Below, piece after piece: positions 18,786-31,225 of a stretch of 64,000 nucleotides of DNA (positions are counted from its first letter, which is position 1; every line of letters starts with the position of its first letter). The notes beneath the pieces were generated by a model that ran no database searches, was not told where the DNA came from, and saw only the letters and a list, made by a program, of their open reading frames with translations. Location of the stretch: NCBI GenBank assembly GCA_037013685.1, contig CM072884.1, forward strand, positions 101,784,048 through 101,848,047, in the 5' to 3' direction. The position numbers and the translations under genes are program-made. The DNA is from Acridotheres tristis. Taxonomy: Eukaryota; Chordata; Aves; Passeriformes; Sturnidae.

Positions 18786-21700
18786 GATAACAGTAGCTGG
18801 TATAAACCAGGTATTTTTTTCTGGTAAATAATGCTCCCCTTGCAGCTTAGAGCACGGCACTAGGACAACTCGGTGCATTAGTGACCTGTCACCACAGGGC
18901 TCGAAAAGGAGAGGAATGACTTTAGTCTTTGGTAGCCAACTCCACCCAAGTGTTAGTCCTGGTGTGAGTGGGCTGTGGCTTTGACAAGCAGGGTGTGAAG
19001 TGAAAGTACAGACAAGCAGCAGAGCCCTCTCCATGTGAGCAGGCAGCCCACCAGAGGCACAGTGTCAGCCAGGGCAGCAGTGGCACAGAGCGTGGTATGT
19101 GAGCTCTGCTTGCCTGTGACTGGCTTTGCTTTTTCTCACAGTATTGCCTTTTAACTCTGAAGAGCCCCAATAGAGCCTCTCACAAAAAAGAAAGCCATCA
19201 AAAGTAAGGAAGTTTTAAATGGCATCTGATCTCCCAAAGCTTTGTCAAGCAGCGTTCTTTAGCAGAAGGGCTGCCTCGAGAAGCCCTGGGACAGAAATGT
19301 GGCTCTTTCTGGGCAGCTCTGTCTTCTTGCTTGTGCACAGATATCTATGGCAACTGTTTGCACTGAGATAGGAATTGTGTTCCAGGTTCTTATGAGTAAG
19401 CTCTCGGGAATTTCCTCACTGGCATGGTGACTTAGGTAACATGTTTTGAGCGTTTGCAGTACCATAATTGTTTGGAGCTTTCTCCTCTCAATCAATTTTT
19501 TGATGAATGTAAATGGAGTTTGCTTTTCTTCTTTCATAGAGGAAGCATTTGTGATTTGTGTCCATGTCCACTCATGCTGGCCAGAACTGCTACACAGAGG
19601 TGGTAGGGATTTGCATTTTCATGCAAGTGGGTGACTCCTTTTTTTGCTCAGTTTTGCTTTTTATAGCTCATTGCTTATGAACTACTATTGCTTGTGAAAT
19701 TCTGGGCTGCAAGTCTCATATCCCTTTTTCTAGTGCTCTGTTTCTGTTTACCTGCCTACTTTTGTTCATGACATCAGCTGCTGTGGCTTCTGTGCCTCAA
19801 AAGAAATTGTTTGCCTCTGATCTGGTTGCTTTGGTTATGGGCAATATCTTCTAAATCAAACACCCAGAGCTATGAGACCATCTTCTTTTCGACCTCTTGT
19901 GTCAAGCATCCCCCCCCCACTGCTTGTATTTAATGTGGTAAAAAGAGCATGGCCAATTTAGTTAGAGGGGCTAATACATTAACACTCATGATTTAGATTG
20001 GAAATGATTGCTTATTTTCTTCAATCTATTTGTTTTCCCTATGTACCTTAGCTTCTACTTTTAAAAAGATTGAATTTCAAGTTCTGGTGAAGTAATGTTG
20101 GCCATTCCACTCTGGTTCTTACTGAGCAGCTATTGTGTTACAAAAGACACACCTGGCAACTTGGGGATAATTTTTCCTGCCATGCCAGCTGCCTTGGGAG
20201 CTGCTGAAGAATCCACACTGTATAAGCAAGGAAGATCAAAGCCTTTAGGTAGTCTGGCAGAATAAGTCCTGCCTGTTGTCTGCCTGGGAATGATGTTAAG
20301 GAGATGAAACTTAACCAATAGGTTTTTTTCTCTTATCCCTTCGGTTATGCTGCTTTCTACTAGGCAACCTCTTCTTTCATGCTTCTTCCTCCCTTTGAAA
20401 TTCACTTATTTGAGGCCCAAACATCACAGTCTCCTGCCCCAGACCACCTGGGGAAAATGGCCCTTACTGAAATGGGGGATGTCTGCCCAAGTCCCCTTGT
20501 GAAATACTACTTTGTTTGGCTGCCTGAAGGGGGCCCAAGGCAGCTCTGAGCCCCCAGGTAAGTGACTGTGAGTTTAAGATGGTCTTTGCTGTCAGTATAA
20601 TTATGTGTCAGAAAACCAGATGGCTTCGGGAAGCTGATAGTAATCTCAAGCCATTCCCTGCTTTTAATATAAATTGCCCTGTTGTTTAGTGCAGGCCCAG
20701 CAGACAGTATTCCCTGGAAGAACACAGGGACGTGTGTGTTTTGTTCTGATCCTGAACAGCCTAAGTGGCTCGTCAAGCTGCAAGGCAGCAACCAGCAGCA
20801 GTCAGGTGCTACAAGAAACCAGCTCTCAGGTGAGCCTTGCTTCTGTCCTGTGCTAGAGCTTCTTTAGCAAAGCTGCATTCATGAATCCATGGCAAAGTAA
20901 TGAATTAAAATTGTTCTTGTAATTATTTTAGTGGGATTTTGAATTGCTTTTGTAACATTAAAGGTGACAATGCTACTCTTTTGCCAGCAACCTGTCATCA
21001 GTCTTAGCCTGTCTCCCCCTAAAGGAATATAGTGCTGATAAAGGGAGACAGATTAAAAGGATTTAATTTGGATTTATCCTTCTTATTTTTCTAGACTTAA
21101 AACCTCTCTTTGAATGGCTCTTTTTGAGGGAGTGATCTGAATCCTTTATTAGTTTAATTGGATTTGGCTAATATTACTGACCTTATCCCATCCTCAAGCA
21201 GGATTTCCACCAACAGACTAAACAGGTTTCCCTGACACTACGGCAAATCCTCTCTGTAAACAGTTGTAGCTGAGATGAGACTTGCTATCAGTGCTTTTCC
21301 TCCATATGAGTAAACAATCCTGTTGAAACTCTCTCCTAAAGAGAGGTGAGACAAGTGTGACTAAGTGTCAGTTGGCCGTTTGTTTTTTCTTTAAAATCAT
21401 GTGATTAGTTACTTTAAAGTTTTCTTATCTTCTTTTTGTACTCTTCTGCTGCCTGAAGCTGCATGAAGAAACTTCTGCAAACGTGTTGCACTAAAAAGAT
21501 TGCAGTGAGAGATGATTAGTATCATGAGCCTCCGAGGTTCCAGCACACTGCCACCAGGATAGCAAAAGAGGCTGAACTTTGTTTGTGTTATGATGGAAAA
21601 TACAGTTCATCCCCATTTAATTTTTTTATTCCACAGTCTCTCCAGGAGATTCAGTACTATACTATGAGAAGAAACTTAATTCTGCTAATGAAGTAAAAAT

Positions 21701-21955
21701 AACTGTATTTGAGATAATTCACCGCTCCGCTTAGAAGAGGGGAGAAAAGGAATATGATAAAATAATTGTGTCACATCTTTACCTCCCCCTTGTTTCCACA
21801 TTTCTCCCCAGATGAGGAATTCACTGTAGCATCCTATGTTAGTTATGTCACAGATTACAGAGCAGATCTCCCTGCAGAATGCTCAGGGGCTCCACCTAAG
21901 GATAAATGGTCACTACAGGCTGAACCTACCCCCCTTAGCTTCTCCAACAACCAGA
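18786..21955. other. Intergenic, no recognised element
   Basis: No gene or repeat family recognised. A C run lies at about 19,910-19,919. Open frames are short and unrelated to known proteins. Confidence 0.5.
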
Positions 21956-21959
21956 TTAC

Positions 21960-22110
21960 CAGCGACTGCGGGCTGAAGCGTTGGGCCCAACATCTGGGGC
22001 GCACAGCTGTCGAGCGCAGCGGAGGCGGGCGCGGTGCCCGCAGTCACTAGATGGCACACTGAGAGCGCACACGGCGGGACACGCGTACCTCCACCGCAGC
22101 CTGCCCCTCT
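21960..22110. promoter_or_regulatory. Orphan CpG-rich patch
   Basis: About 150 bp rich in CG dinucleotides (GCGACTGCGGG, GAGCGCAGCGGAGGCGGGCG, ACACGGCGGGACACGCG) stands alone in AT-rich intergenic DNA, about 15.8 kb before PDK3. It contains a CTCF-like motif. It could be an insulator, an enhancer or a non-coding RNA promoter; no coding exon is evident. Confidence 0.55.
22044..22057 (+). promoter_or_regulatory. CTCF-like motif, forward
   Basis: TCACTAGATGGCAC agrees with the CTCF core CCACNAGRKGGCRS at 13 of 14 positions; only the first base differs. It sits inside the orphan CpG-rich patch. Occupancy is inferred. Confidence 0.5.
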
Positions 22111-22201
22111 GCCTCTGGGCTTCTCGCATTGCTGTTTCCTGCCTTCACTGGCAGGCTTGCAGCTTGTTATTAGCATGCGAAGCTCAATTTCTTTGCCCAG
22201 T

Positions 22202-22258
22202 TATTATATTAATATAATATTAATATAGTTAGTAATATTGTCTCTGGAGGACAATATT
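22202..22258. repeat. AT palindromes and perfect 9-bp hairpin
   Basis: Two ATATTAATAT palindromes stand side by side at about 22,207-22,227. Just after, AATATTGTC (22234-22242) and GACAATATT (22250-22258) form a perfect inverted repeat around a 7-base loop. No function is assigned. Confidence 0.7.
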
Positions 22259-23719
22259 GTCTTTGATTTTGGAGGATGTGTTGTTTTAGCTGCTTTAAGG
22301 AAACATCTGCAAGCAGTGATATGACCCTGCCTGCCACTCCAGCAGCAGTCACATCTGGAAGTTAGGAGAACCTGTGATTTATCTGGGGGGAAATAATACG
22401 TGGTGCAGCCCCTCCTGGGTACTGATTTGAAAGAACAATTTTTACAGAATATTTTCACCACTTCCATCCTTTCACTTTCAGTTCCCAATAGAACTTAAGA
22501 TTGCTGTCACCAATACTATAAACAGTAAGAATCAAGGCTTGTTTGCCTCTTAACCATCCTTGTAGATTAAAAATGTAAATCAAAGCAGGTGATGGGTGCC
22601 ATTCGCAGCTCTTGTTCAGATCCTACTCTATTAGTCCTGCCAGGTGGACTGTCTCCTTCAGCATACGGTCCTCCTGTGTGTTACAGTAATCACAATTTTG
22701 CTGAAATTACTCCTATTGTATCATTTGCTTTGGATATCATCCTTGTCAGCACAAGAAAGTTAATGGCATGTGAGGCTATACACATGCAGCTCTTGAGCCC
22801 TGTCCTCCACGTGGAGACACCATGCCAGGATCTTGGGCTGGTTCTCCAGCTTGTGTTGAAGTCCGCTCCCTGCCCGGCACAAAGCAAACAGCTCCTCAGG
22901 GATGCATTTTTACAGCTTGTCAGTCTGATTGTGTCTACAGTAACAGTTTAAATGGGATTAGTGGGTGTGAAGCAAATCTCCTAATCGTGTTTCTAATGAT
23001 GCCGTGGGCTGCCCAGGGGGGCTGACCTCCAAGCACTCGAGCAGGATGCCTGCTGCAGGAAACTACAGGGGGAGATGTGGTCTAGGAGAACACCTAGAGC
23101 TCCTCCCCAGCTGCCAGCAGGCTGTCCTTGCCCACCAGACAAGTCTAGACTAGTCCAAAGTGTGAACCATTGGAAATAGCGAGTCCTCAAACCCCTGCAC
23201 TGTACAGACATACTCAAGTGGTCAAATGCACGTGGACATACTGTTCCTGATAATTATTGTGAAACTTCTCCCAGTCTTTGTGTAGGAGCAGTTCTTGAAT
23301 TTGTCTGTCAGTGATATCTATGCTGTATGTTGTTTCCTTTAAATTAAAGCTTGTGGAGAATTTTGCCATTGATCACTAAGAACATGCCTGCTGTGTGATA
23401 CTTTTCTTCCCTCCTTTCTCCTTGTGCCTCTATGAAGTCCCAGTCAGGACTGCCCCAGGGATTTGCTCTTCTGCAGTGTTGATGGATGTGGTACCATACA
23501 CAAGAAAAATTCTATTACATACGGAGAAGCAACATAATGCCCTGCCTTACCTTATAGTCTATGATGCTAAGGGGATGAAGCATTTTAAAGGCATGCTGCA
23601 ATTATGCTTTAGGAGAATTCAGTCACACAGGGTAGCTGTTTTCAACCTTGGGTAGCTGGTTTTCATCTGTCACCTTATCATTCTGGTTTGAAACAGGATG
23701 TATAAAATCCAAGCTCAAT
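22259..23719. other. Intergenic, no recognised element
   Basis: Mixed-composition sequence without a recognisable gene or repeat. The part at 22,990-23,150 is somewhat G+C richer but I could not place it in a family. Confidence 0.45.
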
Positions 23720-23733
23720 GTGCCCTCTAGTGA
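23720..23733 (-). promoter_or_regulatory. CTCF-like motif, reverse
   Basis: GTGCCCTCTAGTGA on the + strand is the reverse complement of the CTCF core with one mismatch in 14. It faces the forward motif at 22,044 in convergent orientation. A weaker candidate lies at 23,883-23,896. Binding is inferred from the motif. Confidence 0.45.
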
Positions 23734-26700
23734 GAGCCAATTCCCTCTTTCTTATTAAAGAAGCACTGTCATAATTTAATATCCTGGTTTAATCTCTCTT
23801 TAAATATGGGCAGAGAAGGCCTGTTGATATCACTTAATCACGGAAGAAAGTTTTTCACAGCAACCCCTTCTGTTAGACAGCAATACTATCTAGTGGTGCA
23901 TGCTATCCATCTCTGTTTTAGTCGGTGGTATCTGGTAGCTTTAAGCCTTGTAGTGGGCCTGTGTGGCAAGAAGTGAAGTAGGGGCAGAGTGAGAGAAGGG
24001 AGAGAGCCAGGATTAGTGCTCACACCTGCAACCTCTCATCAGTGGGTCATTTTTCCTTGGGCACCTTCTCCTATGCTAAAAGATTGCAAGGTTTAGAAAC
24101 ACACAGCAAGTATTTATATCAGCTAAGGCATACATTTCACAGGAACAACTATGAGGCTACTCAGCTAAGTCATACTCAAGTATTAACTACAACTCAAGTT
24201 CTTAAATACAGGCTCTTACAAGTATTATCAAGCAGGTAGGCAGCTGTTGGTTGGGGGAGGAGTTTTCATTTCCATGACTCTTTGGAGAGGTCCATGATCC
24301 CTTGTCTGGCCAAGCTGCTGTATGCTGAGTCTCTGCCTTCTTTCTGAGGGTGTTGCAACTTTTGCTCCTCCTTAGTATTTTCTAGCTCTTACTGCCTTTA
24401 AAATTTCACTTCTGCCTGTGAACTTACTTTCATGTGGCATTAGCCTGCACTCTTTCTTGCAGCTGGACAAGAATGTTCTAAGCAAGACTCAGCCAAGGTG
24501 ACACAGCTGTGCTACAGCAAGCAAGCTTTGGATCACGGGCAGTTGAACATCTGGGCTGCTGTTTAGCATCTGATATCTGCACATTTGCACCAGAACAAAG
24601 GTAAAGGCATAATATTGCTCTTTGTTGTGACACCAGACTGGTGTCATACTGATCATTAACATTGGAGGGAGAGGGGGGTTCATTTATGATTAGGGCAAGT
24701 TAGAACACAGTTCTAGGTATTTTGGTACCATCACAAAGTTCAGGCAGGACAGCTCATCATGACACCAACAGCAGAGATCTTGAAGTAACTGCTGACTGTA
24801 TCACAGGTGGTCTATCAGATAAACACACTTGTTTTGATTTCTGAAAAAACCTAATGATAGAAAATGTTCCACTGGCTCAGACATATTGTCCTGGTGGTTG
24901 TTTTAACACCTTAAGAATGATCAAGTGTAGCAGAATGCTTTCAGCAAGACCACTGGTTTTGAAACAGGCTGTAACAGATCTGAACAACAAATTTTATGGT
25001 GGAGTCTTCCGAGGAGAACAAAGAAAATATTAGAATCTAGTTCTTGAAATTTCAGATGGAAAGGAAGAAGCTGTTTGGAGAGCAGAGCAGAAAAGCCTTC
25101 AGATATCTGATAACTGAGAGAATGACTTACATACCAGAAACTACACATGCAGAGAATGAAGAGTATGATCTTTGTGGAGCAGCTGGAAAAAAAATCTTTG
25201 ATTTGCTGGTTAATCAGAATGTACTGCAGAGAAATCAATTTAAGGATAATCTCATTTGCTATTTATTTCTGGCTCGTATTTCCACAGGCCTGGATATATG
25301 CATTTCATCAGTCATCTACTCTGGAGAGGAATGGAATAAATTTCAACACATCTGCTATTTTTGCCTGCAAAATATTCAAAATTGTTTCTGCAGAAGCTAT
25401 GGGCAGCAGTGGGGGACATTTATTTAAAGAAACTTGGAACAATAGATCACTAGCTATTAAAATGAAAATGGAAATTACATTCTGGATGCAGGAGGCAAAT
25501 GAGTATTGCATTTACAATACTCTGGCATTTAGCATGTATGAACCATTGTTGAATAGTTGCATTTTGGAAATTTTTAAACCTGGTTGTCTTTTGAAAAATG
25601 CAGATCCAAGCTTCTCATTTTATGCTAATGTGAAGAGGTGAAAGAGAATACCAGTTTGTTGAAACAAGTGAATTAGCATGTGAATGGGGCATATTGGACT
25701 TCTCCCTCTTGAAACGGTGGCTTTCAAAGTACAAAGTAGGATTTAAATCTCACACTGTGATTTTTCTCTTTTCAGATCTCCAAATCATGTTACTTGTAGT
25801 GCATTAATAGGCTTTGAGCCTGTACCTCATCGACTAGAGATGCTGTCATTTTTAGTAATAGCCATAATCTACAAATCTTGCAATCAATGGAACAACCTGT
25901 TTTCTCTCCCCCTTCCTAATTCTTCTTTTGGATCTCACTTTCACTTTTCAGGACTGATGGTTATGAAAACATTTGAAAAGTAAGAATGTGAATGGCAGAC
26001 TAGCCTGAACTCTCTCCTTCCTCATCAAATCCTTTTTTTTCAGAGGACTGCACCGCCAGCCTTGCCAGAAAGGGTTGCTTCCAGCGCTGATGTACTCCTT
26101 GCAAAAAAACAGGCTTGCAGCAGTGTATTGCTGAGGAAGCTAGACTGCAGTGACACAGGAGAATTAGTGCTGCTAAAGGGAAGAGACTTGGGGAAGTAGT
26201 TTCAGGAATGTTTCCAGCACCCGAGTGACTAAAATCTCACAGCTCAAACAACCTAATCCCATACTGCAACAAGTCAAGCTATCTTCAGTAGAGACTATGA
26301 TATTTTTTGCTCAGGAATCTCTGCTGTGAATGAAATTCCCCAATGTAAGCAAATTTTTGCCTTCCAAGATCTTCTCCTCCCTCTTCCCCACCTCCATTCC
26401 CCCAAATTAGCCATGGTAACCTGGCCTGTTTTTCAAATACCTTCTTGTATTTGTGCGATGGAGTGTACGTTTGCTTTCCTTCATGCATTTTACTTGCCTC
26501 TGATTAATGATTAAAGCAAAGCAAAACCATTGTGGCTGGTTCTAAATGCCTCTGTTAGCAAAGAAGGAAGCTTGCAGTAAGTCTGGACTGCTCTGGGCTG
26601 CTCTCAAGCCAAGTCCTGCAAATATCACTTGGCAAGATGTTCCCTGCCTCACCCAGCCTGCTTTTATTTGCAGTTACATTCACATTATTTTTAATGTGAC

Positions 26701-28251
26701 ATCGTATTTGGCAATAGCATGGAGACATGGAGATGCTTTGGTTTTAGTTCTCTTATTTTGGGGGGGTAATTGCTGTCTTCCTCTTATGAAGAAACACTAG
26801 TCTGAGCTCTGTGACAACTGCATTTGCCCACTGCAATACCTGAGAGCAGTGGCCAACATCCACTTGTGCTATACTGCCAGTTGGAAAGGCAGCAGGATGT
26901 GCAGTTATATCAGGCTGCTTTAAAGGCTATAAAACGTTTCTTTCTCCTGGCAATGCCAGTGTTTGCCTTTCTGACTAAATGACTGACTCTTCGATGCAAT
27001 AGCTGCTTTGCTTCATGGAGAGAAGGTAAGTCACTCAATAAAACAAGTGTTTACAGCCATAAGATTACAAAGGTTGTTTATTTTTGTTTGTTTTTAAAAT
27101 GGATATGTACTTGTCTTATTGCTCTACTGGGCAGTAAAGGTTTTCTAATCAGTGCAGTGAAAACCTTGATTCATACAGGATTGGTGTTGGTGCTGCCTTA
27201 TATTGAGATGTAGTGTTTCCCAAAAGGATTTATCACAACACACCCGTAATCTTCTCAAGAGAAGGCAATTCAGGTGGTAGCTGGTGGAAAAGACCATGCC
27301 ATTTTTCAGTTGAAGTAACCCTGACTGTCCTTTGATAGTAACTGGTGTCACACTGCTAAACTTTAGAGCTTGCTGATTTCAATGAACTCAATGTCTGCAA
27401 TGGAGAATTAGAGAGCTTCTGCTGTATTTACAGTAGATGAGATCCTACAACATGGCTGAACAAGTCTCATGCTGAAAGAATGGCTTTACACCACCTCTGG
27501 TTCCTTTGCAGCTCTAGAGAGGATCTGTAACTTCTCTCCATGGTGTTGATAATGAGCAGGAAGTAGGACCACTTCTCTGTTTCTGCAGGTTAGCTCTCAA
27601 AGGTGGCACAGCCTGAGGCTGGGTTTGTGCCCTCAGCTGGGCAAGGAAATGTGCCCGGGAAAGGGATGGGGGAAGGTTGGGCTGCCCCTCGCTGCAGCTG
27701 AAGTGCTTGTGGCAGGGTGTGAGCCTGATACAGACATCAGCTGTACTTTCCACTTACTGGACCAGAGGTTCAAAATTAGCCAACATTGCAAAGTCCAGCC
27801 ATTGCAGACAGCACACCATGACAACTCAGGACTGGCTTATCCAGAGCCATTAACTGCTGGGTGCCCTTCGATTCTTTAGCCTGAGCATTAGCAAGACAGC
27901 TGAGTGACTTTTGGCTGGGATCAGGATGTAGACTCTTCCTAAGAGCTGTCTCAGCTTCTTAGCTTCCTTGAAATAGTTTCCCAAGAGATGTATTAATCTC
28001 TTTTTACATATCATGAATGCTATTCTTAGGAGCTACCTTTGATTTTTTCAGTGTGGCAAAGCAGGATACAGGGCTGTATTGAGCTGAATGTTTTATTCCC
28101 CCACACACTGCAAGCACACATCCTTATACAGACATGCCTCACATTTGTCTTTGCCTCTATGCGAACCTACATCAAGTCATAAAGATTGAGTGGAATGTCT
28201 GTATTTTACTAAAACAAAAAAAAGCTTCTGTGATATCATATATGTGGCCAG
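23734..28251. other. Intergenic, no recognised element
   Basis: AT-rich sequence with many short open frames, the longest (25,147-25,641, 164 codons) having no recognisable family and overlapping another frame. I see no repeat I can name. Confidence 0.5.
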
Positions 28252-29110
28252 TGTATTGGGTTTGCATGGTGAGGAATTTGTAGTGGGAGGGCTACTGTGA
28301 GCTTCTGTGGAGGGCTATGAGAAGCCTTCCCCATGTCCAGCAGAGTCAATGCCAGCCAGCTCAAGGATGGACCTGCTGCTGGCCAAGGCTGAGCCCATCA
28401 GCAGCCCATCAGTGTCACTGAGATAACATTTTTGAAAACAGGGAAGAAAACCTGCTCTGGGAACACAGCAATTACAGATGGAGGAAGGAGTGAGAGTACA
28501 TGAGAGAAACAGCCCTGCACACACACCAAGGTCAGTGAAGGAGGGAAAGGAGGTGCTCCAGGCAGAGATTCCCCTGCAGACCATGGTGGGTCAGCCATCC
28601 CCGTTTAGCTCATGGAACACCATAGTGGAGCAGAGATCCACCTGCAGGAGCCCTTGCCAAAGCAGGTGGATGCCCAAAGAAGGCTGTGACCCTGTGGGAA
28701 GCTGGCCTTGGAGCAGGTTCCTGGCAGGACCTGTGAAGAGCAAAACCCACACTGGAGCAGGTTTGCTGTCAGGATTTGTGACGCTGTGGGGGATCCACAA
28801 CGGAGCAGCCTGTTCCTGATGGACTGCACCCTGTGGAAGGTAACCATGCTGAAGCAGTTAGTGAGGAACTGGAGCCCATAGGAAAGACTCACATTGGAGA
28901 AATTCGTGGAGGATTGTTTCCTGTGTGTGACCCCAAAGTGGAGAAGGGGAAGAGTGTGAGGAGCAAGGAGTGACAGAGACAAGGTGTCATGAACTGACTA
29001 CAGTCCCTGTTCCCTGACCCTCTGCACCTTGGGGAGGAGGGTAGAGAATTTGTGAGTAAAGATGGTATCAACAAGAGGGAAGTGTGTGTGGGGTGCAGGT
29101 GTTTATGCAG
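28252..29110 (+). mobile_element. Avian ERV-type LTR, 3'-truncated
   Basis: Begins TGTATTGGGTTTGCATGG and continues with blocks I know from an abundant avian ERV LTR: TTCCCCATGTCCAGCAGAG, GCTGGCCAAGGCTGAGCCCA, CACCAAGGTCAGTGAAG, GGAGGTGCTCCAGGCAGAGA, GCAGGTGGATGCCC, and several GGAGCAGGTT/CCTGTGG-type internal repeats. It fades out near 29,110 before the expected poly(A) and 3' part. No retroviral genes adjoin it. The family is judged from memory, probably ERVL-class. Confidence 0.75.
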
Positions 29111-30939
29111 AGAAACAGCTCAGATTTGACCTATCTTTATCTTACCTGGAGATGTGAGGCTCAATAGTTGTGCTCCACCATGGGTAACAGCTGTAGCCCA
29201 CACAAGACAGAGTCTCTTTGAAGTATAGGGTATTGATAACTGAGCTTGATTATTATGCAGGTTCAGCCATGAGTGCACCTGCAGGGGAATCTCTGCACTC
29301 TTTTCCTTTCCTCTCACTTAGAAAAGTTATCTAGTATTTAATTCCCATTCATTTTGCATGTGTAAGATCAAATTACCAGAAGTCAATACTTGTCAAGTGG
29401 TTAAGAGCTGGCCGACATCTGCTGAACACAACTGGAAATGGCTTCTAAAGGCGAGAATTCAGCAACCTTAATAATAAAAATGGTCTGCACTCTTCATTCT
29501 GCTTTTCAGTGTGTCCATCACATGCCACTCCAAGCTTCAGCTGAGAAGAAAGGCATTGAACTACACAAATGTGCTAATGTTGTTGCTCATTCGAGTGTGA
29601 CAACCTCTTGTTCAGCATTCAGTTGCTTAATGAAGTGTAAAGATGACTTTGGATCATCAGTAATTCCATTCTTATCCACATCCATGTCCATGTCCTTATC
29701 TAATCTTTCAAAGCTAATCCATCCTATCACAACCTTGTAGGCCTGAGTAATGTTGCAACACAGAGAAAGTAAAACTTCCAGGTTGTCAGGAATCTGCATG
29801 GAATCCATTTTTCACCTAAGAAGGGCATTTTATTACTCCTGTTATCTCAAAGCAGTCATCTGCAAGCAAACACCACAGCAAAAGTTTTTTTCCCACCCAG
29901 GAAGCTGTCATAGTATGCTTTCACACAGATCATCATTATAATTTGCATAATAAGATGCATGTTATGTTTTGTAGATAGAACAGTGGAAAAAATGCTTTAT
30001 TTATTTATCTGGCTAAATTACAGTATTTTGCAGTCATCATCTTTAAGGAGGCTCTGTACAGAGACACAGGGTATCTTGCCAAATGGTGCTCCTGCAGAAG
30101 TCACCAGCTGGTGGCAGTGGGTCTTCAAGGCTACTTGAAGAAGCCTGAATGGAGGCTACTACATTTACCAGGATCAGGTGCATAGATATGGCACATGAAC
30201 ACGATGTGTTTAATTCTCCCTTGGATTGTATACTTAAAGACAAATTAAAATAGGTTCTTGTTTGGCATCAGTATTGAGCTCCACTATATGCACGGATTTG
30301 AGCAACTCCAACTGCATTCTGATGAGGCTCCACCTTGTTACGAGGAGCTGGATGGGTCATGATGCAAGAACTCCTGTACAATACCTGCCAGAAAAGCTTA
30401 TCTCTAACCCAAAACTAGTGCTATTATAACCCTGACAAGTTTTCTGTTTACCTTAGGGCTAATTTGCTATGTCAGTGTACATAGACCAAACACTGTGTTT
30501 ACCTATTTTCTCATCTAGACCAGTCTACAAGCTACATTGTGCACACGATTACAGAAAATCAAACAAAATATGTATTGCTATTTACAGGGAAGAGAAACTC
30601 CAGAAGCCAGCAAAAACAGTATCAGCAAGAGGTATATATTTGAAGTCCAGGATGTCACAAAAAGGTTAAATATGATGTTTAACTTGAGCTATGTAAACTA
30701 GTTCAGTTTCCTTATTGTGCACTTTCAAATAAATACCAAATAAAAGGAGTATATGAAAATGAGAATGATAAAAGTTTATTGGCTGAACAAGTACAGGAAA
30801 ATGTTTTTAACAGAAAAAAATTGAGAAACTACAATGATTTGTTTAAACTTTACATGGTCTTAAATAAAGACTAAAATACCCACCAATTAATGTGCAAATC
30901 TATAGAGTGAAAAAGCCCAATGAACAGTAGAAACTATTT
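29111..30939. other. Intergenic, no recognised element
   Basis: No gene or repeat recognised. A 100-codon open frame at 29,438-29,740 has no family resemblance. Confidence 0.5.
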
Positions 30940-31225
30940 TGTTAACAGTAGGTTAACAAAACATATCAGGTCAGACAAATGTGATATCCAAACGCACTGC
31001 AATTGCATGTGTGTTATATAAAAGTATTCTAGTCCATGAAACGCTTATTGATTTCAGGAAGGCACTTGACATGACACTGAATTATAAAACTTCTAGTATT
31101 TGGTGCATGAGATGCAAGGAAATATAATGGGGTAATAAGGAGGTTGATCAATGCAGAGGAACTAAGCGATGTGATGCATCACTGGTCTCTAAAGGCAGAA
31201 TTACTGTTGGAACAGGGGCTCTTCT
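30940..31225 (+). mobile_element. Degraded LINE reverse-transcriptase fragment
   Basis: ATTGATTTCAGGAAGGCACT at about 31,050 translates as IDFRKALD, the counterpart of the CR1/L3 motif (L)DF-KAFDTV around a reverse-transcriptase catalytic strand. About 110 bases on, a stretch aligned with the ...GSVLSTWR...SGVPQGS region can be followed, ending GGAACAGGGGCTC. Frames are broken. It is an old CR1-like copy with approximate ends. Confidence 0.5.

Noticed and set aside
21817..22050. Possible exon after a TTTCTCCCCAG acceptor-like site
   Set aside because: The translated product matches nothing I know and no partner exons were found; the CpG-rich part is better read as a regulatory patch.
25147..25641. 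164-codon open frame in the intergenic region
   Set aside because: No recognisable domain, no CpG or splice context, and an overlapping frame of similar quality exists in the same place.
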